DNA of 38,408 bases from Oligoflexia bacterium (lineage in GTDB: Bacteria; Bdellovibrionota; Bacteriovoracia; Bacteriovoracales; Bacteriovoracaceae). Positions 1 through 8,308 of this stretch are shown piece by piece. The stretch is taken from positions 1 to 38,408 of the forward strand of contig JAAEST010000063.1 in the NCBI GenBank assembly GCA_024229115.1, read 5' to 3'. Under the pieces are notes generated by a model. That model did no database searches. It was not told where the DNA came from and saw only the letters and a program-made list of their open reading frames with translations. The first letter of the stretch is position 1, and each line of letters opens with the position of its first letter. A program made the position numbers and the translations under genes.

Positions 1-144
1 AGTTTTCCTAGCTGTCTTCTTCGCAGTTTTCTTAGCTGTCTTCTTCGCAGTTTTCTTAGCTGTCTTCTTCGCAGTTTTCTTAGCTGTCTTCTTCGCAGTT
101 TTCTTAGCTGTCTTCTTCGCAGTTTTCTTAGCCGTCTTTTTCGC
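1..144. repeat. 24-bp tandem repeat inside the histone-like gene
   Basis: Six consecutive 24-bp units begin at 1, 25, 49, 73, 97 and 121. Units 2 to 5 are identical, the first differs by one base and the last by two. Each unit encodes KKTAKKTA on the minus strand, so changes in copy number keep the frame. The array may continue left of the window. Confidence 0.93.
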
Positions 145-315
145 AACCTTCTTCTTCTTTGCAGAAGAAGTAGCTACTTTTTTCTTAGCCGTCTTTTTCT
201 TTGAAGCAGTAGTCTTTTTCTTTGCTGTTTTTTTCTTACTAACTTTCTTCTTCTTTGCAGAAGAAGTAGCTGCTTTTTTCGCAACTTTTTTCTTAGCCGT
301 CTTTTTCTTAGCCAT
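1..315 (-). CDS. Histone H1-like lysine/alanine-rich protein (partial)
   Basis: The reading frame starts at ATG 313-315 and runs off the left edge with no stop, giving 105 residues. It is almost only Lys, Ala, Thr, Ser and Val: runs such as KKKTAKKKVAKKA, two copies of an ATSSAKKKKV block, then a regular KKTAKKTA repeat. This composition is typical of bacterial histone H1-like, DNA-binding proteins (HctB/AlgP-like C-terminal tails), so a role in nucleoid compaction is likely. A GGAG sequence lies 9 bases before the ATG. The C-terminus is outside the window, so total length and any globular domain are unknown. The family call rests on composition alone. Confidence 0.72.
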   Translation of the reverse strand, partial: MAKKKTAKKKVAKKAATSSAKKKKVSKKKTAKKKTTASKKKTAKKKVATSSAKKKKVAKKTAKKTAKKTAKKTAKKTAKKTAKKTAKKTAKKTAKKTAKKTARKT

Positions 316-411
316 TCCGATATTCTCCAAGATTTTCTTTAAAACCATATGAGTGTCCAGAGTAATGGATTACAATGCACTGTTTTAACACCCTGAAAGC
401 TTTAGAGCAAC

Positions 412-1551
412 TTATCTTAAGTCTTTAAGCTCATTCGCTGCGATTACAATTCTCTGAACTTCACTTGTTCCTTCATAGATTTCTGTAATCTTCGCATCGC
501 GAAAATGTCTCTCTAGTGGGTATTCTTTTGTATATCCATTACCACCACAAACTTGAATTGCCTTTACAGCAACCCACATAGCCGTTTCAGAGGCCATAAG
601 TTTGGCCTGAGCTGATGTCTTTGAGTAGAACATTTTCTTATCTTTAAGTTGAGAAGACTCTTCAATTAGAAGTCTACTTGCGTCAATTTTCCATGACATA
701 TCTGCAAGCATAAATTGGATCGCTTGAAGATCAGCAAGAGGCTTTCCAAACTGAACTCTCTCAATTGAATATTTCTTAGCGTATCTAAATGCTGCCTCGG
801 CAATACCAACTGCTTGAGCGGCAATTCCAATTCTTCCACCATCAAGTGTTGATAGAGCGATTCTAAATCCTTTCTCTTCTTTGAAAAGAAGGTTCTCTTT
901 TGGAACTTTTACATTCTCAAGAACGATTTGTGTTGTTGATGAACCTTTAATTCCAAGCTTGTCTTCTTCTTTTTGAACTTCAAAACCTTCGCTATCAGTT
1001 TCAACGATGAATGCTGACATACCTTTGTGGTCATCAGTTTTTCTTGTCTTAGCAAAAACAATCGCAAGCTTTGCTTCTTTTCCATTTGTGATCCAGTTCT
1101 TAACGCCATTAAGAACATAGTGGTCACCTTTATCTTCGGCCATTGTTGTTAATGATCCAGCATCAGATCCTGCACCTGGCTCACTCAAACAAAAACAACC
1201 AATCCACTCACCTGAAGCAAGCTTTGGAAGATATTTTTTCTTTTGATCTTCAGTACCGTATTCAAGAATTGGCCATGTTGCTAATGAAGTATGAGCTGAA
1301 ACAAGAACACCTGTTGAAGCACAACCTCTTGATAATTCCTCAACGATGATTGAGTAAGATGTGTAATCCATCCCTGCTCCACCGTATTCTTCAGGAACAT
1401 AACTTCCCATGAATCCATTTTCTGCAAGCTTCGCTACTAATGCTTCAGGAATTTTTCCTTCGCTATCAATTTGAGCAGCAAGGGGAGCAACTTCTTTGTC
1501 AGTGAAAGAAGCGACCATTTCTCTAATTTCTTTGTACTGTTGATCTAACAT
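412..1551 (-). CDS. Acyl-CoA dehydrogenase (short-chain/butyryl-CoA type)
   Basis: This 379-residue flavoprotein has the length and layout of the acyl-CoA dehydrogenase family: a helical N-terminal domain, a middle beta domain with the FAD/substrate motif CLSEPGAGSDAGS near residue 120 and KNWITNG, and a helical C-terminal domain. The catalytic glutamate is E360 in IYEGTSEVQR, the position used by butyryl- and short-chain acyl-CoA dehydrogenases. It oxidises acyl-CoA to trans-2-enoyl-CoA, passing electrons to an electron-transfer flavoprotein. AAGGA lies just before the ATG. It is the last of three minus-strand genes (hbd, crotonase, this gene) that form consecutive steps of the pathway. Exact chain length preference cannot be read from the sequence. 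Confidence 0.93.
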   Translation of the reverse strand: MLDQQYKEIREMVASFTDKEVAPLAAQIDSEGKIPEALVAKLAENGFMGSYVPEEYGGAGMDYTSYSIIVEELSRGCASTGVLVSAHTSLATWPILEYGTEDQKKKYLPKLASGEWIGCFCLSEPGAGSDAGSLTTMAEDKGDHYVLNGVKNWITNGKEAKLAIVFAKTRKTDDHKGMSAFIVETDSEGFEVQKEEDKLGIKGSSTTQIVLENVKVPKENLLFKEEKGFRIALSTLDGGRIGIAAQAVGIAEAAFRYAKKYSIERVQFGKPLADLQAIQFMLADMSWKIDASRLLIEESSQLKDKKMFYSKTSAQAKLMASETAMWVAVKAIQVCGGNGYTKEYPLERHFRDAKITEIYEGTSEVQRIVIAANELKDLR

Positions 1552-1578
1552 TGATTTTTTCCTTTTATATAAAACTTA

Positions 1579-2376
1579 TTATTTACCAGTAAAATTTGGA
1601 GCTCTCTTTTCCATGAAGGCTTTTGTTCCTTCTTTCATATCTTCACTTCCAAAGATATTAGCGAATTGATCAAGCTCACATTGAAGTCCCTGTTCAACAG
1701 TTAGATCATTTCCATCGTTCATAACTTTCTTTGCTGTTTCAATTGCAAGGGGACTTACTTTAGACATCATAGAAAAGGCATTCAGTGCACCTTTAATCAT
1801 GTCTTCTTTACTTTCAAAAACCCATACAGCTAATCCAACTCTATGCGCTTCTTCAGCTTTCATATTTCTTCCCGTGTAAACAATTTCACGAGCTCTATTT
1901 CTTCCGATGTAACGACTTAGTCTTTGCGTTCCACCAAAACCTGGGATTAATCCAAGCTTAACTTCTGGTTGCCCAAAAACTGCTGAGTTTGTTGCGTAAA
2001 TAAAGTCACAAGACATCGCGATTTCACAACCTCCACCAAGGGCGAAACCATTTACACAAGCAATAACTGGAATATGTAGTTTTTCAAAAAGAGTTGTTAC
2101 ACTCTGACCTAATTCACCAAACTCTTTCGCTTGATCAACAGTCATATCGGCCATTTCTTTAATATCGGCCCCAGCAATAAATGCTTTTTCACCTGCACCA
2201 GTTAGGATAATTCCTTTCGTCTCATAAGACTTCTTTTCTATTAGGTCGGTAAGAAGTGTTTTAAGTTCAGTAAGAACCTGAGAGTTAAGAGCATTAAGTG
2301 CTTTTTCTCTATTGATTGTTAGGTAACCTACACCTTCTTTAACTTCATAATTAATTGTTTCAAAATTAGTACTCAT
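1579..2376 (-). CDS. Enoyl-CoA hydratase (crotonase family)
   Basis: The 265-residue protein is a complete crotonase. The oxyanion-hole segments are AGADIKEM (residues 68-75) and ALGGGCE (112-118). The two catalytic glutamates are E118 and E138 (in GQPEVKLG), 20 residues apart as in rat mitochondrial hydratase E144/E164. [12 protein letters not shown] follows. It hydrates crotonyl-CoA or other short enoyl-CoAs to 3-hydroxyacyl-CoA. Its ATG lies inside the end of the upstream hbd gene (11-bp overlap) and is preceded by GAGG, so the two are probably translationally coupled. With both glutamates present, a true hydratase is more likely than another crotonase-fold activity. Confidence 0.93.
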   Translation of the reverse strand: MSTNFETINYEVKEGVGYLTINREKALNALNSQVLTELKTLLTDLIEKKSYETKGIILTGAGEKAFIAGADIKEMADMTVDQAKEFGELGQSVTTLFEKLHIPVIACVNGFALGGGCEIAMSCDFIYATNSAVFGQPEVKLGLIPGFGGTQRLSRYIGRNRAREIVYTGRNMKAEEAHRVGLAVWVFESKEDMIKGALNAFSMMSKVSPLAIETAKKVMNDGNDLTVEQGLQCELDQFANIFGSEDMKEGTKAFMEKRAPNFTGK

Positions 2377-3217
2377 AGAAACCTCTTCCTGACTTTCTTC
2401 CCATTCTTCCTGCTAATACATACTTCTTAAGAAGTGGACATGGGCGATACTTCGTATCACCTAAACCTTCATGAAGAACTTCCATGATCGCTAAACATGT
2501 ATCAAGACCGATGAAGTCCGCTAGCTCTAGAGGACCCATTGGCTGATTACAACCAAGCTTCATTCCCGTATCAATATCTTCAACAGAAGCAACACCTTCA
2601 TAATGAGCGTAAACAGCTTCGTTAATCATTGGCATAAGAATTCTATTAATTGCAAAACCTGCAACATCATTTACTTTAATAAATGTTTTTCCCATTTTCT
2701 GAGAAGTTTCTTCAACGGCCTTAAAAACTTCATCTGATGTTTCTAACCCACGAATACCTTCTACTAATTTCATCACTGGTACAGGATTCATAAAGTGCAT
2801 ACCAGCTACTTGAGCAGGTCTTGAAGTTACAGCTGCAATTTCAGTGATTGAAATTGAAGAAGTATTTGTCGCTAGAATTGCTTCTTTCTTAGCAATCTCA
2901 TCAAGATCTTTGAAAATTTTAAATTTAATCTCTTTATTTTCTGTTGCTGCTTCAACAATAAGGTCACAATCTTTTACACCATCTAAGCTTGTTGAAGTCG
3001 TAATATTACCAAGAGTTTGGTCTACAAAGGCTTGATCAAACTTACCTTTTTCAACACCTCTATCTAGTTGTTTTTTAATGAAATCCAACCCTTTCTCAAG
3101 GCCTTCGCTACTAATATCAAACATGACTGTTTGAAAACCACTCATCGCAGCAACCTGAGCAATACCTCTGCCCATTTGTCCTGCCCCAACTACGCCAATA
3201 GATTGTATTTTAGACAT
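2366..3217 (-). CDS. hbd: 3-hydroxybutyryl-CoA dehydrogenase
   Basis: This 283-residue NAD(P)-dependent dehydrogenase begins with the Rossmann motif [13 protein letters not shown] and contains the conserved segments GMHFMNPVP and [11 protein letters not shown], ending in [11 protein letters not shown] as in clostridial Hbd (usual length about 282). It interconverts 3-hydroxybutyryl-CoA and acetoacetyl-CoA. The frame is open up to a GTG at 3259. The ATG at 3217 was chosen because AAGGA stands 8 bases before it, because it gives the family length, and because the extra 14 residues do not resemble the family. It is the first gene of the hbd/crotonase/acyl-CoA dehydrogenase unit. No thiolase gene is in the window. 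Confidence 0.93.
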   Translation of the reverse strand: MSKIQSIGVVGAGQMGRGIAQVAAMSGFQTVMFDISSEGLEKGLDFIKKQLDRGVEKGKFDQAFVDQTLGNITTSTSLDGVKDCDLIVEAATENKEIKFKIFKDLDEIAKKEAILATNTSSISITEIAAVTSRPAQVAGMHFMNPVPVMKLVEGIRGLETSDEVFKAVEETSQKMGKTFIKVNDVAGFAINRILMPMINEAVYAHYEGVASVEDIDTGMKLGCNQPMGPLELADFIGLDTCLAIMEVLHEGLGDTKYRPCPLLKKYVLAGRMGRKSGRGFYEY

Positions 3218-3338
3218 AACTTTATCCTTGTTAACTTTGATAAACTGCCCGTAAGTCACTGAAATATCGTAACTTTCCTTAGACTATGAAATTTTTGACC
3301 GATCATACTTCTCTAAGTGGCTTTTATCAAATAAAACC

Positions 3339-3367
3339 TTGCCAACTGTGGCCTGATGAATTAAAAA
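3339..3367 (+). promoter_or_regulatory. Candidate sigma70 promoter of rpsT
   Basis: A -35 box TTGCCA (3339-3344, 5 of 6 matches) and a -10 box TAAAAA (3362-3367, 4 of 6) are separated by 17 bases, 57 bases ahead of the rpsT start. The call is by eye. Confidence 0.45.
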
Positions 3368-3423
3368 TGCAGGACTGAAATTTAGATTTAATCGTTAATG
3401 TGAATACAAAGTAGGAGTTCATT

Positions 3424-3684
3424 GTGGCAAACCACAAATCTGCGAAAAAAAGAGCAAGACAAACAATTGTAAGAACTGAAAGAAACAAAGCTAGAAGAAC
3501 AGAAGCTAAGTCTTCTCTTAAAGCTATCAGAGCAGCTATTGCTAACAACGAGAAAGATGTTGCAACTAAGCTACTGACTACAACTCAATCAGTTCTTGGT
3601 AAACTTTCTAAGCTTGGTGTGATTAAGCCAAATAAAGCAGCTAGATTAACTTCTAGACTTGCTACGCAAATCGCAAAGCTTTAG
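3424..3684 (+). CDS. rpsT: 30S ribosomal protein S20
   Basis: The 86-residue basic protein starts ANHKSAKKRARQ and ends in ARLTSRLATQIAKL, the typical S20 sequence and length. S20 binds 16S rRNA early in 30S assembly. Translation starts at a GTG preceded by AGGAG. Weak start codons are common in rpsT genes and are linked in E. coli to feedback control of its own translation; whether that holds here is inference. The gene stands alone between its own promoter and terminator, next to convergent holA. Confidence 0.97.
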   Translation: MANHKSAKKRARQTIVRTERNKARRTEAKSSLKAIRAAIANNEKDVATKLLTTTQSVLGKLSKLGVIKPNKAARLTSRLATQIAKL

Positions 3685-3711
3685 TTAAAAGTTTAAATTT
3701 AAAATAATATT

Positions 3712-3743
3712 AGCCCATCGTAATGATGGGCTTTTTGATTTTT
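3712..3743 (+). terminator. Rho-independent terminator after rpsT
   Basis: An 8-bp perfect stem AGCCCATC/GATGGGCT with a 5-base loop is followed by a T-rich tail (ctTTTTGATTTTT). It lies 28 bases after the rpsT stop and just before the end of convergent holA. Confidence 0.88.
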
Positions 3744-3753
3744 AGACTAAAGT

Positions 3754-4704
3754 CTAGCCAGATATTTTCTGAAGATAGTAATTACGAAGAACATTCTTAA
3801 TCTTAATATCCTTAGTTTTAGAGAGAATCTCAAGATCAGTGAAAAAATCTATCTCTTTTAACACTTCCTCTTTATCCCACATGCGAGACTGATTTACGAT
3901 TTGGTCGTCATACTTCGTGGCCCTAGACTTTTTGGCCACATAACTTGGATCTACTACCTTAAGCAGGTGCCCTTGCATAAAATTTGAAAACGAGCGAAGA
4001 GAATCATAATCGTGAGAAAGTTCTAAGAGCTTCATCGAAAATTTCTTCCAGTCTTTATCACCCCATTGCTTCGCAAGTGCAAATTGATCGAGATAGGCTG
4101 AATCTAGAAATGATTCAATAGCACTTGGAGATGCCTTAGAAAGGTCTCCAAATTCCAATGACAAATTCTTAAGCGACCTCAAAAGATCACCTGGAGTATT
4201 TGGAGTTTTTTCAAGGATCACTTGTAATGATTGATAGTTAAGACGAATATTCATCTCATTGGCCAAGAACTGAAGTAGCTTTTGCCCTTCCCAAAAACGT
4301 GGAGGATCAACTTTATAATACTGCCCTTCCAGGTTCTTTTTCAAAGAATCAAAGTACTTTGTGTCAGTGTTGAAGCAAAGAAGAAAGTGTCTTGAAGATA
4401 AGTCTAACTTACCTTCGCCAATAAACTCTTTAACCTTTTTATTCATCTGGTCAGCAAGAATAACAATATAAGACTCATTTTCAGAAAAGAGATCCATTGT
4501 GTTCACATTATTTTCTAACCAGTCGACCGTTAACTCAGCTCCAGAGAGAATCGTATACTTCGTTTTTGACTTGTCTATTTTGTTTAAGAGAATTTTTTCA
4601 ATAAAGGCGTCGTAACACATAAGTGCATAGAGCCCAGTGATTTTATCATCCACTACACTTTTAACATTTTTTACAAAATCCCAAGGATAGAAATTAGAAT
4701 ACAT
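3754..4704 (-). CDS. holA: DNA polymerase III delta subunit-like protein
   Basis: This 316-residue protein is close to the usual HolA length. It begins MYSNFYPWDFVKNV, and the middle part (VDPPRFWEGQKLLQFLANEM, then TPGDLLRSLKNLSLEFGD) matches the delta-subunit pattern of an AAA+-like wrench without a Walker A motif. The delta subunit opens the sliding clamp as part of the clamp loader. Support from context is strong: it overlaps an lptE-like gene by 11 bp, the lptE-holA pair found in many proteobacteria, and rpsT is next door as in other phyla. There is no clear ribosome binding site, consistent with coupling to lptE. Sequence similarity alone is modest. Confidence 0.75.
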   Translation of the reverse strand: MYSNFYPWDFVKNVKSVVDDKITGLYALMCYDAFIEKILLNKIDKSKTKYTILSGAELTVDWLENNVNTMDLFSENESYIVILADQMNKKVKEFIGEGKLDLSSRHFLLCFNTDTKYFDSLKKNLEGQYYKVDPPRFWEGQKLLQFLANEMNIRLNYQSLQVILEKTPNTPGDLLRSLKNLSLEFGDLSKASPSAIESFLDSAYLDQFALAKQWGDKDWKKFSMKLLELSHDYDSLRSFSNFMQGHLLKVVDPSYVAKKSRATKYDDQIVNQSRMWDKEEVLKEIDFFTDLEILSKTKDIKIKNVLRNYYLQKISG

Positions 4705-5350
4705 AAATCACTGTTTGTTTTAGACTTTGAGCAGCTGACTTGGCCATCGACTCAATCGCTTCTTCAAAGGCATGCTTTGTACGAGAAAAGTTAGTTATTC
4801 CCGCTCCATCAATATCTAAAGTAGACTCGATTTCTCTTGTGAAAGTTCCACTTACACCAATATTACTATTAAAAATAATTTTCGGGTGTTGAGTTAAGAA
4901 CTTTCCAAGCTCACTTTTTACAAGTTTCTTTTCAAAATATGTCGGATCTTTAATGAGGTAATAATGAACATTGAGAGTAACTTTCGTACTTGATGGCACA
5001 TAGAACTGAGTTCTCCCACCAATACTTTTCTGTAGATCCCCTTCAGTGAAAATTTCACTTTCACGTTGGAAAATATCTCTCCTCTTTCCTTTACTCTCAA
5101 TCACTCCAATTAAAATAGCATCAGCATTTTTAACTTCACCAGTATAAATTTTAAGCCCGTTAATTGAATTAAGCATTCTCACTGTTTCTTGAGTAAATGG
5201 ACCACTCACATGAGAAACTGAAGACTTATTAATGAACATTGGTACAGTGATACTGTAAATACCTTGATCTTCAAAAGGGTTTTGATTCTTAACCACCTGA
5301 TATCCAGAACATGAAGTGAGGAGAATCATTAATGCTATGAGTAATTTCAT
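4694..5350 (-). CDS. lptE: LPS-assembly lipoprotein LptE-like
   Basis: The 218-residue protein has a lipoprotein signal peptide with lipobox LTSC (Cys14). It then shows the LptE pattern: SGYQVV, a beta-strand GIYSITVPMFINKS, and TQETVRMLNS. LptE plugs the LptD barrel in the outer membrane and helps insert lipopolysaccharide. The gene overlaps holA by 11 bp, the classic lptE-holA arrangement, which is the best support. The start is the only ATG ahead of the signal peptide. Its promoter must lie in or beside the start of the divergent DciA-like gene, since only about 50 bases separate them. Confidence 0.78.
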   Translation of the reverse strand: MKLLIALMILLTSCSGYQVVKNQNPFEDQGIYSITVPMFINKSSVSHVSGPFTQETVRMLNSINGLKIYTGEVKNADAILIGVIESKGKRRDIFQRESEIFTEGDLQKSIGGRTQFYVPSSTKVTLNVHYYLIKDPTYFEKKLVKSELGKFLTQHPKIIFNSNIGVSGTFTREIESTLDIDGAGITNFSRTKHAFEEAIESMAKSAAQSLKQTVIYVF

Positions 5351-5400
5351 AGCTAAATATTATTACTTATTTTACGAAGTGAGAAGTGCTAGTATACGTC

Positions 5401-5967
5401 ATGTTCAAAAAAATAGCTCAAATTCTTGAGGAGGGACAATTCTCAGGAAGACGATCAACACAAACATACGGCACGAAGCAGAAGGGAGAAAATGATTTCT
5501 TTGATTTCTTCCAATTGGTTAAAGTGTGGCCAGAAATTGTTGGCGAAAGGCTTGCTGAACACACTATCCCCCTAAAGAATAAGAATAGAAATCTTACGAT
5601 CTTAACAGATCATCCGGCTTACTCTCAGCAGCTAAGCTTTATGGAAGAGAAGTTAAGAGAAAAGATCACGACTCAATTTCCTCAATTCAAAGGTCATATT
5701 AAAAAACTCTATTTTCAGACAGGAAGTAACTTCTTTCAAAAAAAGAGTGAGTTAGAAAACGCTTTAAAGTCAAAAAATATTGCGACTCCCCAGTTGAGTT
5801 CTCAAAAGAAGCAAACAAAGCTTCACCCTTATAGTCCTGAATATAAGAAGATTGAAATGCTAGCAAAAAAAGAATTTGAAGACCTTGAAGATGAGGCCTT
5901 AAAAAAACAGATGATTTCTCTTTTTATTCAATCACACTTACTAAAGATTGAATCTAGCGATTCTTAA
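5401..5967 (+). CDS. DUF721/DciA-like protein (putative helicase loader)
   Basis: The protein of 188 residues carries a DUF721 core at about residues 35-110: VKVWPEIVGERLAEHTIP, then NLTILTDHPAYSQQLSFME, then IKKLYFQTG. DUF721 proteins include DciA, the replicative-helicase loader or operator of bacteria without DnaC/DnaI. Residues 115-188 form a Lys/Glu-rich tail of unknown function. The frame is open from a GTG at 5386. The ATG at 5401 was preferred because the protein then starts MFKKIAQIL, but neither start has a good ribosome binding site. Its 3' end overlaps the convergent methyltransferase gene by 14 bp. Pairing with holA next door suits a replication role. Confidence 0.75.
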   Translation: MFKKIAQILEEGQFSGRRSTQTYGTKQKGENDFFDFFQLVKVWPEIVGERLAEHTIPLKNKNRNLTILTDHPAYSQQLSFMEEKLREKITTQFPQFKGHIKKLYFQTGSNFFQKKSELENALKSKNIATPQLSSQKKQTKLHPYSPEYKKIEMLAKKEFEDLEDEALKKQMISLFIQSHLLKIESSDS

Positions 5968-6508
5968 TTTCAAAAAGAGAACATCCCCTTTCTTCAACTG
6001 AATCGATAAGCACTAAATTATTTACTTCAAGAATTTCTTGTAGCTCATCTTTTGATGAGCGAAGAGAAAGAAAGCAAGTTCCATTAGGCTTCAATAGTTT
6101 TTTCAATTGGTAAAAGAAAGCGACACTTTGTTCCTTACTCCAACGACGACATTGATCTCGATCCATGGAAGTTGAAGGCCTTGAGCTTTCCTCAAAGAAG
6201 TAAGGGGGATTTGAAAGGATAATATCATAATGATCTTGATGTTCTTCCCAATCAGAAATAATCAATTGAGCATTGATGTGAAATAGATTTAAGTTGTGAT
6301 CAATATATTCTTTAAATTTATAATTTTTTTCTAAGAGTGTTAGAGTTAAGTTCTTATTCATTCGCAAAAACTCTATACCTATGACACCACAGCCACATCC
6401 AAGATCGAGAACATCACCAATACTCAAGTTTATTTTTTGATTAGCAAACTTAGCTAGAGCAATTGAGTCTTCATTGAATTTATAAAACTCAGGTTGTAGA
6501 TAATCCAA
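5954..6508 (-). CDS. Class I methyltransferase, TrmN6/YfiC-like
   Basis: This 184-residue protein has the SAM-binding motif DLGCGCGVIGIEF (about residues 35-47) and the N6-adenine methyltransferase motif SNPPYFF (about residue 100), followed by SSRPSTSMDRDQCRRW, as in TrmN6, which methylates A37 of tRNA1(Val). It is shorter than E. coli TrmN6 (about 245), so substrate assignment is tentative; an RsmC or HemK-type activity is less likely. The start is a TTG with AAAGGA 5 bases upstream, and it overlaps the Sua5-family gene by 20 bp. It is the last gene of the long minus-strand run. Confidence 0.78.
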   Translation of the reverse strand: MDYLQPEFYKFNEDSIALAKFANQKINLSIGDVLDLGCGCGVIGIEFLRMNKNLTLTLLEKNYKFKEYIDHNLNLFHINAQLIISDWEEHQDHYDIILSNPPYFFEESSRPSTSMDRDQCRRWSKEQSVAFFYQLKKLLKPNGTCFLSLRSSKDELQEILEVNNLVLIDSVEERGCSLFEIKNR

Positions 6509-7082
6509 GAAATTCCTTTACTTCAGAGACTCTCATACCTTCTCTCACGATTGAATACCCTTCAGGATCACACTTGATAATTGTAGAGCTGTGACCACTA
6601 AGTTTTTTAGCATCTGATGGATAAAAACGTCCTTTTTCTCCTATATATTTTTGAAAGAAGACCTCAGCTTCTTCTAAATCGATTATCGGAGGAGTGCCAG
6701 TAAGATTAAGACTCGTTGATATTATTGGATTCGAATTCTGTTTAAATATTTCATCTATGGCTTCATTTCGTAAACATCTAAAAGAAGCATACTCACTATC
6801 AGCAAGAACCCACTTTGGAATCTCTACGTTAAGACTTTTAATGGGAAGAAGGATTGTTGTTTCAAGAGAAAAGAATTTCTTTAACCAATCCTTATTAAGA
6901 TATTCTAGATCTTCATTGAGAATATTACTCAAAAATTCAACATTAGGAATGAGAGTACTTAAAGGTTTTGTAGGATCAGACTTTTTAATCTGATGAACCA
7001 TGGCCACTGCTTCTTCATTATATATATCACAGCCAATTCCCCACACTGTATCTGTAGGATATGCAAGAATCTCTTTTTTCAT
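6489..7082 (-). CDS. Sua5/YciO/YrdC family threonylcarbamoyl-AMP synthase
   Basis: The 197-residue protein carries the YrdC-fold signature: AYPTDTVWGIGCD at the N-terminus, a KKSDPTKPLSTLI basic stretch, and PIISTSLNLTGTPP near residue 140. YrdC/Sua5 proteins make threonylcarbamoyl-AMP from threonine, bicarbonate and ATP, the first step of t6A at tRNA position 37. The ATG at 7082 was chosen over an in-frame TTG at 7088 because AAGG lies 7 bases before it. It has the YrdC domain only, without the C-terminal Sua5 domain. YciO paralogues of uncertain activity look similar. It overlaps the next gene, a putative tRNA A37 methyltransferase, by 20 bp. Confidence 0.87.
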   Translation of the reverse strand: MKKEILAYPTDTVWGIGCDIYNEEAVAMVHQIKKSDPTKPLSTLIPNVEFLSNILNEDLEYLNKDWLKKFFSLETTILLPIKSLNVEIPKWVLADSEYASFRCLRNEAIDEIFKQNSNPIISTSLNLTGTPPIIDLEEAEVFFQKYIGEKGRFYPSDAKKLSGHSSTIIKCDPEGYSIVREGMRVSEVKEFLGLSTT

Positions 7083-7102
7083 TCCCAAGCCTTATTTAAT
7101 AA

Positions 7103-8308
7103 CTATCTATTAATCATCCAAAATAGATTATCTAGATTTAAGTCACCAAGAAGAATTAAATTATAAATCGCTAGTTGAGTCGACTTTCCGGAGAGAAGCA
7201 GCTCTTGATAAAAATCTCTTTTCATTTTAAAAAGTGGTTTCTTAAAAACTGAAGACTTCTTACTTAAGTTCTCTTTTATAACCTGATCTTCCATCGCTCT
7301 TATCACAAGGTATTTATAATAAAAGTTTTGAGAGTTCCACATTTTTGTCAGGTCGTTGATGATTTTTTCACGAATTTCATCTCCTTTTGGGAAGTAATAA
7401 TAGAGTACCCAGTATTGATGAAACCTTAGCTCGTTCATATCTATATTTTTAAACGTTTTTTCAAGAAAATTAAGAGCTTCAATATCACTCGTTCTTGGAT
7501 AGAGGCGATTAAAAATCCAAGGATAGAAGAATTGGGAACTATAAGTTTTCTTAGAGACCTCTCGCAAATCAGTTAAAGAAAAGTTCACATTAAACTGATT
7601 CTTAATTTCATTAAAGTATTGTCCTGAAAAAAGAAAGTTCATTTGAGATATAAACATATCAAATTTTTCTTCATCCTCTTCAAAGTAGTTTTCAAGTCGC
7701 TTAAATATTTTAAGAAAATCGTTTTTCCAAGTAGGATTAGATTTAATTAAAGAATTTTCTTCATCGAATAAGATAATCTCAGGGCCAACATTAATAAAAA
7801 ACCTGAAAATTCTTCTTACCCATGCTGAATTTCCACTTTCCACTGCAATATTCAACTCAATAAAATTCTTCCAAAAAATCGACTTTATTTTACTTAGATC
7901 TTGAGCAATTTTACGTATATTTGTTTCCTTATCAATGCTCTTCTCCATCTCAAATGTTTTAAGAGACTTTTTAAAGATTTGAATGATGTCCGTCTTGAGC
8001 GATTTTTTAACTTTTTGAATAGAGTCTATTTTTCTTTCAAATTCCTTACTTACTTTCGCGTTAGGATTTTCACTTAAAGTTAAGAGTGTTCTCGACTTCA
8101 AATCAACCTTTCTTTCACATTTCTTTAGTAAAGGATTAATGACTTCAAATTTATTACTGAGAAGAAGTATCATTGAGGCATAGATCGTTGTAGGGTGTGA
8201 GAATTTCAAACAACTAATGTCTCCAACCTCTCCTGCCTGAGGAAGAAATCCTTGGTCAACAATATTAGAGCGAATATAGATGGAACCACTTGATAGTGGA
8301 TCATACAT
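7103..8308 (-). CDS. Unknown 401-residue helical protein
   Basis: I do not recognise this family. The protein is Lys/Glu/Phe-rich and looks mainly helical, with long amphipathic stretches at residues 60-160 and many aromatics in the second half (SSQFFYPWIFNRLYP, YWVLYYYFPKGDE), reminiscent of helical-repeat proteins. It has no signal peptide or convincing membrane segment. It has exactly two cysteines, C33 and C64, which could form a disulfide. Its ATG overlaps the stop of the preceding GYF_2-type gene by one base (TAATG), and its frame stays open upstream through a ten-A run, so it may be produced as a fusion by slippage. It lies in the Mla operon, but no lipid-transport motif is visible. 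Confidence 0.8.
   Translation of the reverse strand: MYDPLSSGSIYIRSNIVDQGFLPQAGEVGDISCLKFSHPTTIYASMILLLSNKFEVINPLLKKCERKVDLKSRTLLTLSENPNAKVSKEFERKIDSIQKVKKSLKTDIIQIFKKSLKTFEMEKSIDKETNIRKIAQDLSKIKSIFWKNFIELNIAVESGNSAWVRRIFRFFINVGPEIILFDEENSLIKSNPTWKNDFLKIFKRLENYFEEDEEKFDMFISQMNFLFSGQYFNEIKNQFNVNFSLTDLREVSKKTYSSQFFYPWIFNRLYPRTSDIEALNFLEKTFKNIDMNELRFHQYWVLYYYFPKGDEIREKIINDLTKMWNSQNFYYKYLVIRAMEDQVIKENLSKKSSVFKKPLFKMKRDFYQELLLSGKSTQLAIYNLILLGDLNLDNLFWMINR

Noticed and set aside
1-144. Regular repeats that could look like a CRISPR array
   Set aside because: Units are adjacent without spacers and encode KKTAKKTA in an open frame; it is a coding tandem repeat.
3218-3259. GTG start extending hbd by 14 residues
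   Set aside because: The extension lacks family resemblance, and the ATG at 3217 has a good ribosome binding site and gives the usual length.
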